From the NCBI GenBank assembly GCA_026214975.1, contig CM047810.1, forward strand, positions 99,278,316 through 99,342,315: a DNA stretch of 64,000 nucleotides. Direction: 5' to 3'. Source of the stretch: Gentiana macrophylla. Its lineage: Eukaryota; Streptophyta; Magnoliopsida; Gentianales; Gentianaceae. The notes beneath the pieces are model-generated. The model made no database searches. It was not told the origin of the DNA and saw only the letters and a program-made list of their open reading frames with translations. Of this stretch, positions 61,967 to 64,000 are shown piece by piece (within the stretch, counting starts at the first letter, position 1; every line of letters begins with the position of its first letter). A program made the position numbers and the translations under genes.

Positions 61967-63080
61967 TTTTCTTATCAATCAATAGAGTGATAATTGTCGA
62001 GGGTCTTCGCTCTTGACAACACATCTATCTATTTTCAAGACACTATAGTAAAATTTGATCTCTTTAAAGTTAAATTTATCTGGAAGTATCGGTAGATTTA
62101 TTGTCGTGTCAATAATAGCGTCCTTATTAAAATCTATAACAATAATTAATTAATAAAAGTAGTTCAGTATAGAAGTTTTTTGTATCCGTAACACACTTGA
62201 TCATAACGAGATTCATATCAATCAATGATTTATTATTCTAGATCAATGTTCTAAAAGTGTTAGATCTATTTATAAAATGGTTAAACCCTAACCATAAGTT
62301 TCTCCACCCCTGTCTCACGGGATGAATAGAAATGTTAATCATTTAATCTAGTGGTTTAGAGCCATGTACTTGCTATTATACCAAACAATTGAAACAAATC
62401 GTCCTCTTACAGGTTCGAACCTCCACACTTTAAGACTGCAGTCCCATTTGCCCGTTTAAGGCACCCATACCCTTTACTATGTCATGTCTTGTGGACATTA
62501 CAGATCCATTTATGTATCATATAAAGAGGGTAAAAGCACCAAATTATGGCATCTTATACAAAACAAAAATAATATTGTTGAAGCTATTAGGGGAAGAAAA
62601 ATGAAAGGATGCATATATTCCATGGCTTATTTGTAACACCAAGTGTTTGTTTTTTGTTTTTTGTTTCAAAGTAAAACATGTTTATTACGTCGTATCTTAC
62701 TCACAAGTTTCAAGTACAGCAGGGGGCAGAGAAGCACCCCAAGATCAAACCTACGACTGCAGACAACCCCGCTCGAGCTAAACTATGTGCAGCTTATTAG
62801 CCATGCGATTTAACAAAAGAAAAAGAACAAGTCATGAAAGACGAGCCAAATTCAAACAATCTAACACCAAAAATCCAAAAGAGGAGAGACTCGTTTCCTT
62901 AGACTGAGGACGCTGAAAGTATGCCAAGCATCAAAGACAAGATTGATCAGCAACGAGAAAATGCACTAGTGAGATGAAAATCAGACAGAAACCACCAACA
63001 CCCCGACTTAAAATGCTTGACACAATAACACCTCAACGAAGCAAGCAAAGAGAAGGCCACCAAACAACGCAGCAACAACG
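61967..63080. other. Non-coding DNA with module C
   Basis: Contains diverged repeat module C (about 62137-62235). Further similarity to 60016-60110 lies at about 62510-62605 (TTTATGTATCATAT, CACCAAATTATGGCAT). A transposon-like stretch (62640-63000) has no recognised coding sequence. Confidence 0.4.
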
Positions 63081-63200
63081 GCCCCACCTCACATCACAAT
63101 AGCTCAACAAATTAACGGGCCAAGGATAGACCGAATGGCGGCCCCACCTATCACATCACTGTAGCTCAACAAATTAACGGGCCAAGAATAGACCGAATGG
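63081..63200. repeat. Two 60-base direct repeats
   Basis: GCCCCACCT...CACATCAC, AGCTCAACAAATTAACGGGC and ATAGACCGAATGG occur twice head to tail with few differences. Confidence 0.9.
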
Positions 63201-63441
63201 TCAATGACTGAGACTCCTATTCATCAATGGTCTCGCCATGATCTACGAATGTGCATTGGACATAATGCCGTGGTAATATCATTTTTGACATCTAAATGAA
63301 TAATCAATATGCTTTCGTTACAGTGAATAGTCATTCGATAATTAAAGCACTGATGAGGGCATGATGGAATAGAAGATTGGTTGTGGAAAAACTGTGATTG
63401 TATTGATCTTTATATATACTAGGGAATTGAATAAACTGGTT

Positions 63442-63553
63442 ACATGTACGGCCAGCACTGAAACCAGCTGTTGCAATAGTATGGCCTATCTGTATCTTCC
63501 CACCACCAACAACTTCGTTTAATGCCAATGGAATTGAAGCCCCCATCGATGGA
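63442..63553 (-). pseudogene. KAS III-like C-terminal fragment
   Basis: The minus strand encodes SMGASIPLALNEVVGGGKIQ and IGHTIATAGFSAGRT. These resemble the conserved end of plant 3-oxoacyl-ACP synthase III (SIPLALDEAV, GHTIATAGFGAG), the plastid enzyme that starts fatty acid synthesis. The catalytic Asn of the usual GNTSAASIP is not present. The match ends at a GTAACC that could be an old splice donor, and no other exon is seen. It is a captured or degenerate exon, not a gene. Confidence 0.5.
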
Positions 63554-63679
63554 CTTGGTTGGTTTTTTTTTTTCTTTTTTTTTTTTCCTGGGTATTGCGT
63601 TTTTTTTATAAAAAATATCATCAAAGAAATTAAGACGATTACAACAAATATGATCAATATATAGCCGGAATACAACAAT

Positions 63680-64000
63680 ATATCATTTGTAGGGTTGCTT
63701 TATCAGTGGTGACAGTGGGTGTAGGGATTGGAAGAGATAGAGGAGCGGCGGTGACTGGCTCTGATCGGCCAGGTTCTGGTGGTGGAGGATCGGTGGTGGA
63801 CATGTTCCACCACTTTTTCTCTGATACCAAGTTAGAAAACGTAAAAGAGAATAACTTTTTATTAATAAATTCAATTGTTCACAATTACATCATTATCTAG
63901 TCTTACCCATTGCTTGCAGAATAATCTTCATAGTAGACTAAGCCCAAATACACCCACATGATAGATAGGCCCAATTACATAGGTCCAACCCCTAAACTCT
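63680..64000 (-). mobile_element. Edge of a minus-strand LTR retroelement
   Basis: The minus strand has TTGGTATCAGAG (63819-63830), a tRNA-Met primer site. LTR-like AT-rich sequence lies to its right (63831 to window end). Just inside, an ATG at 63803 opens a Pro/Thr-rich N-terminus (MSTTDPPPPEPGRSEP) like those of copia gag proteins. Only the internal side is in the window, so the class is uncertain. Confidence 0.5.

Overview
The window is nuclear DNA of a flowering plant, most likely a eudicot. It is AT-rich and full of plant-type LTR retrotransposons, Helitrons, hAT/MITE elements and a LINE. The host genes belong to plant-specific families: F-box/LRR/FBD proteins, an FLS2-type receptor kinase and a small secreted Cys-rich peptide. 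The species cannot be fixed from sequence alone.

Layout. (1) 672-2420: first of three F-box/LRR/FBD paralogues. (2) About 2995-8480: a stretch bounded by an inverted repeat pair. It holds a copia LTR remnant, a two-exon secreted Cys-rich peptide gene (5141-6106) and a 1.5-kb minisatellite (6640-8190). (3) 8543-15946: a minus-strand Ty1/copia element with 5-bp duplications of its target. Its middle is replaced by the 3' half of a second copia lineage, and its gag-protease junction is split by a 1.7-kb LTR-like insertion. (4) 17637-29748: the second F-box paralogue, split by a 9.6-kb Ty3/gypsy Tat-type element and again by a hAT-like MITE. (5) 30064-36420: a plus-strand LINE fragment carrying a minus-strand copia element (30935-36049). 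(6) 37758-40406: the third F-box paralogue, containing another hAT-like MITE. (7) 40633-52783: three Helitron-like units with recognisable 3' hairpin-CTAG ends. The first carries decayed helicase pieces and ends two bases before the second begins. (8) 53359-57910: a minus-strand FLS2-like LRR receptor kinase with a kinase-domain intron and many frame breaks. (9) 57911-64000: non-coding DNA with a TIR element, a Stowaway-like MITE, diverged repeat modules, scraps of plastid DNA, a KAS III-like fragment and a retroelement LTR cut by the window edge.

The three F-box paralogues share exon-intron structure and their 5' flank, so they are one tandem cluster pulled apart by transposon insertions. 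Two are clearly broken. Nearly all breaks in the host genes that have no transposon in them are one-base gains or losses, many in short homopolymers. These could be decay or uncorrected long-read errors, and read-level checking would separate the two. No operon-type organisation applies. The interest lies in nested mobile DNA, Helitron structure, the minisatellite and host-gene fragments inside elements.
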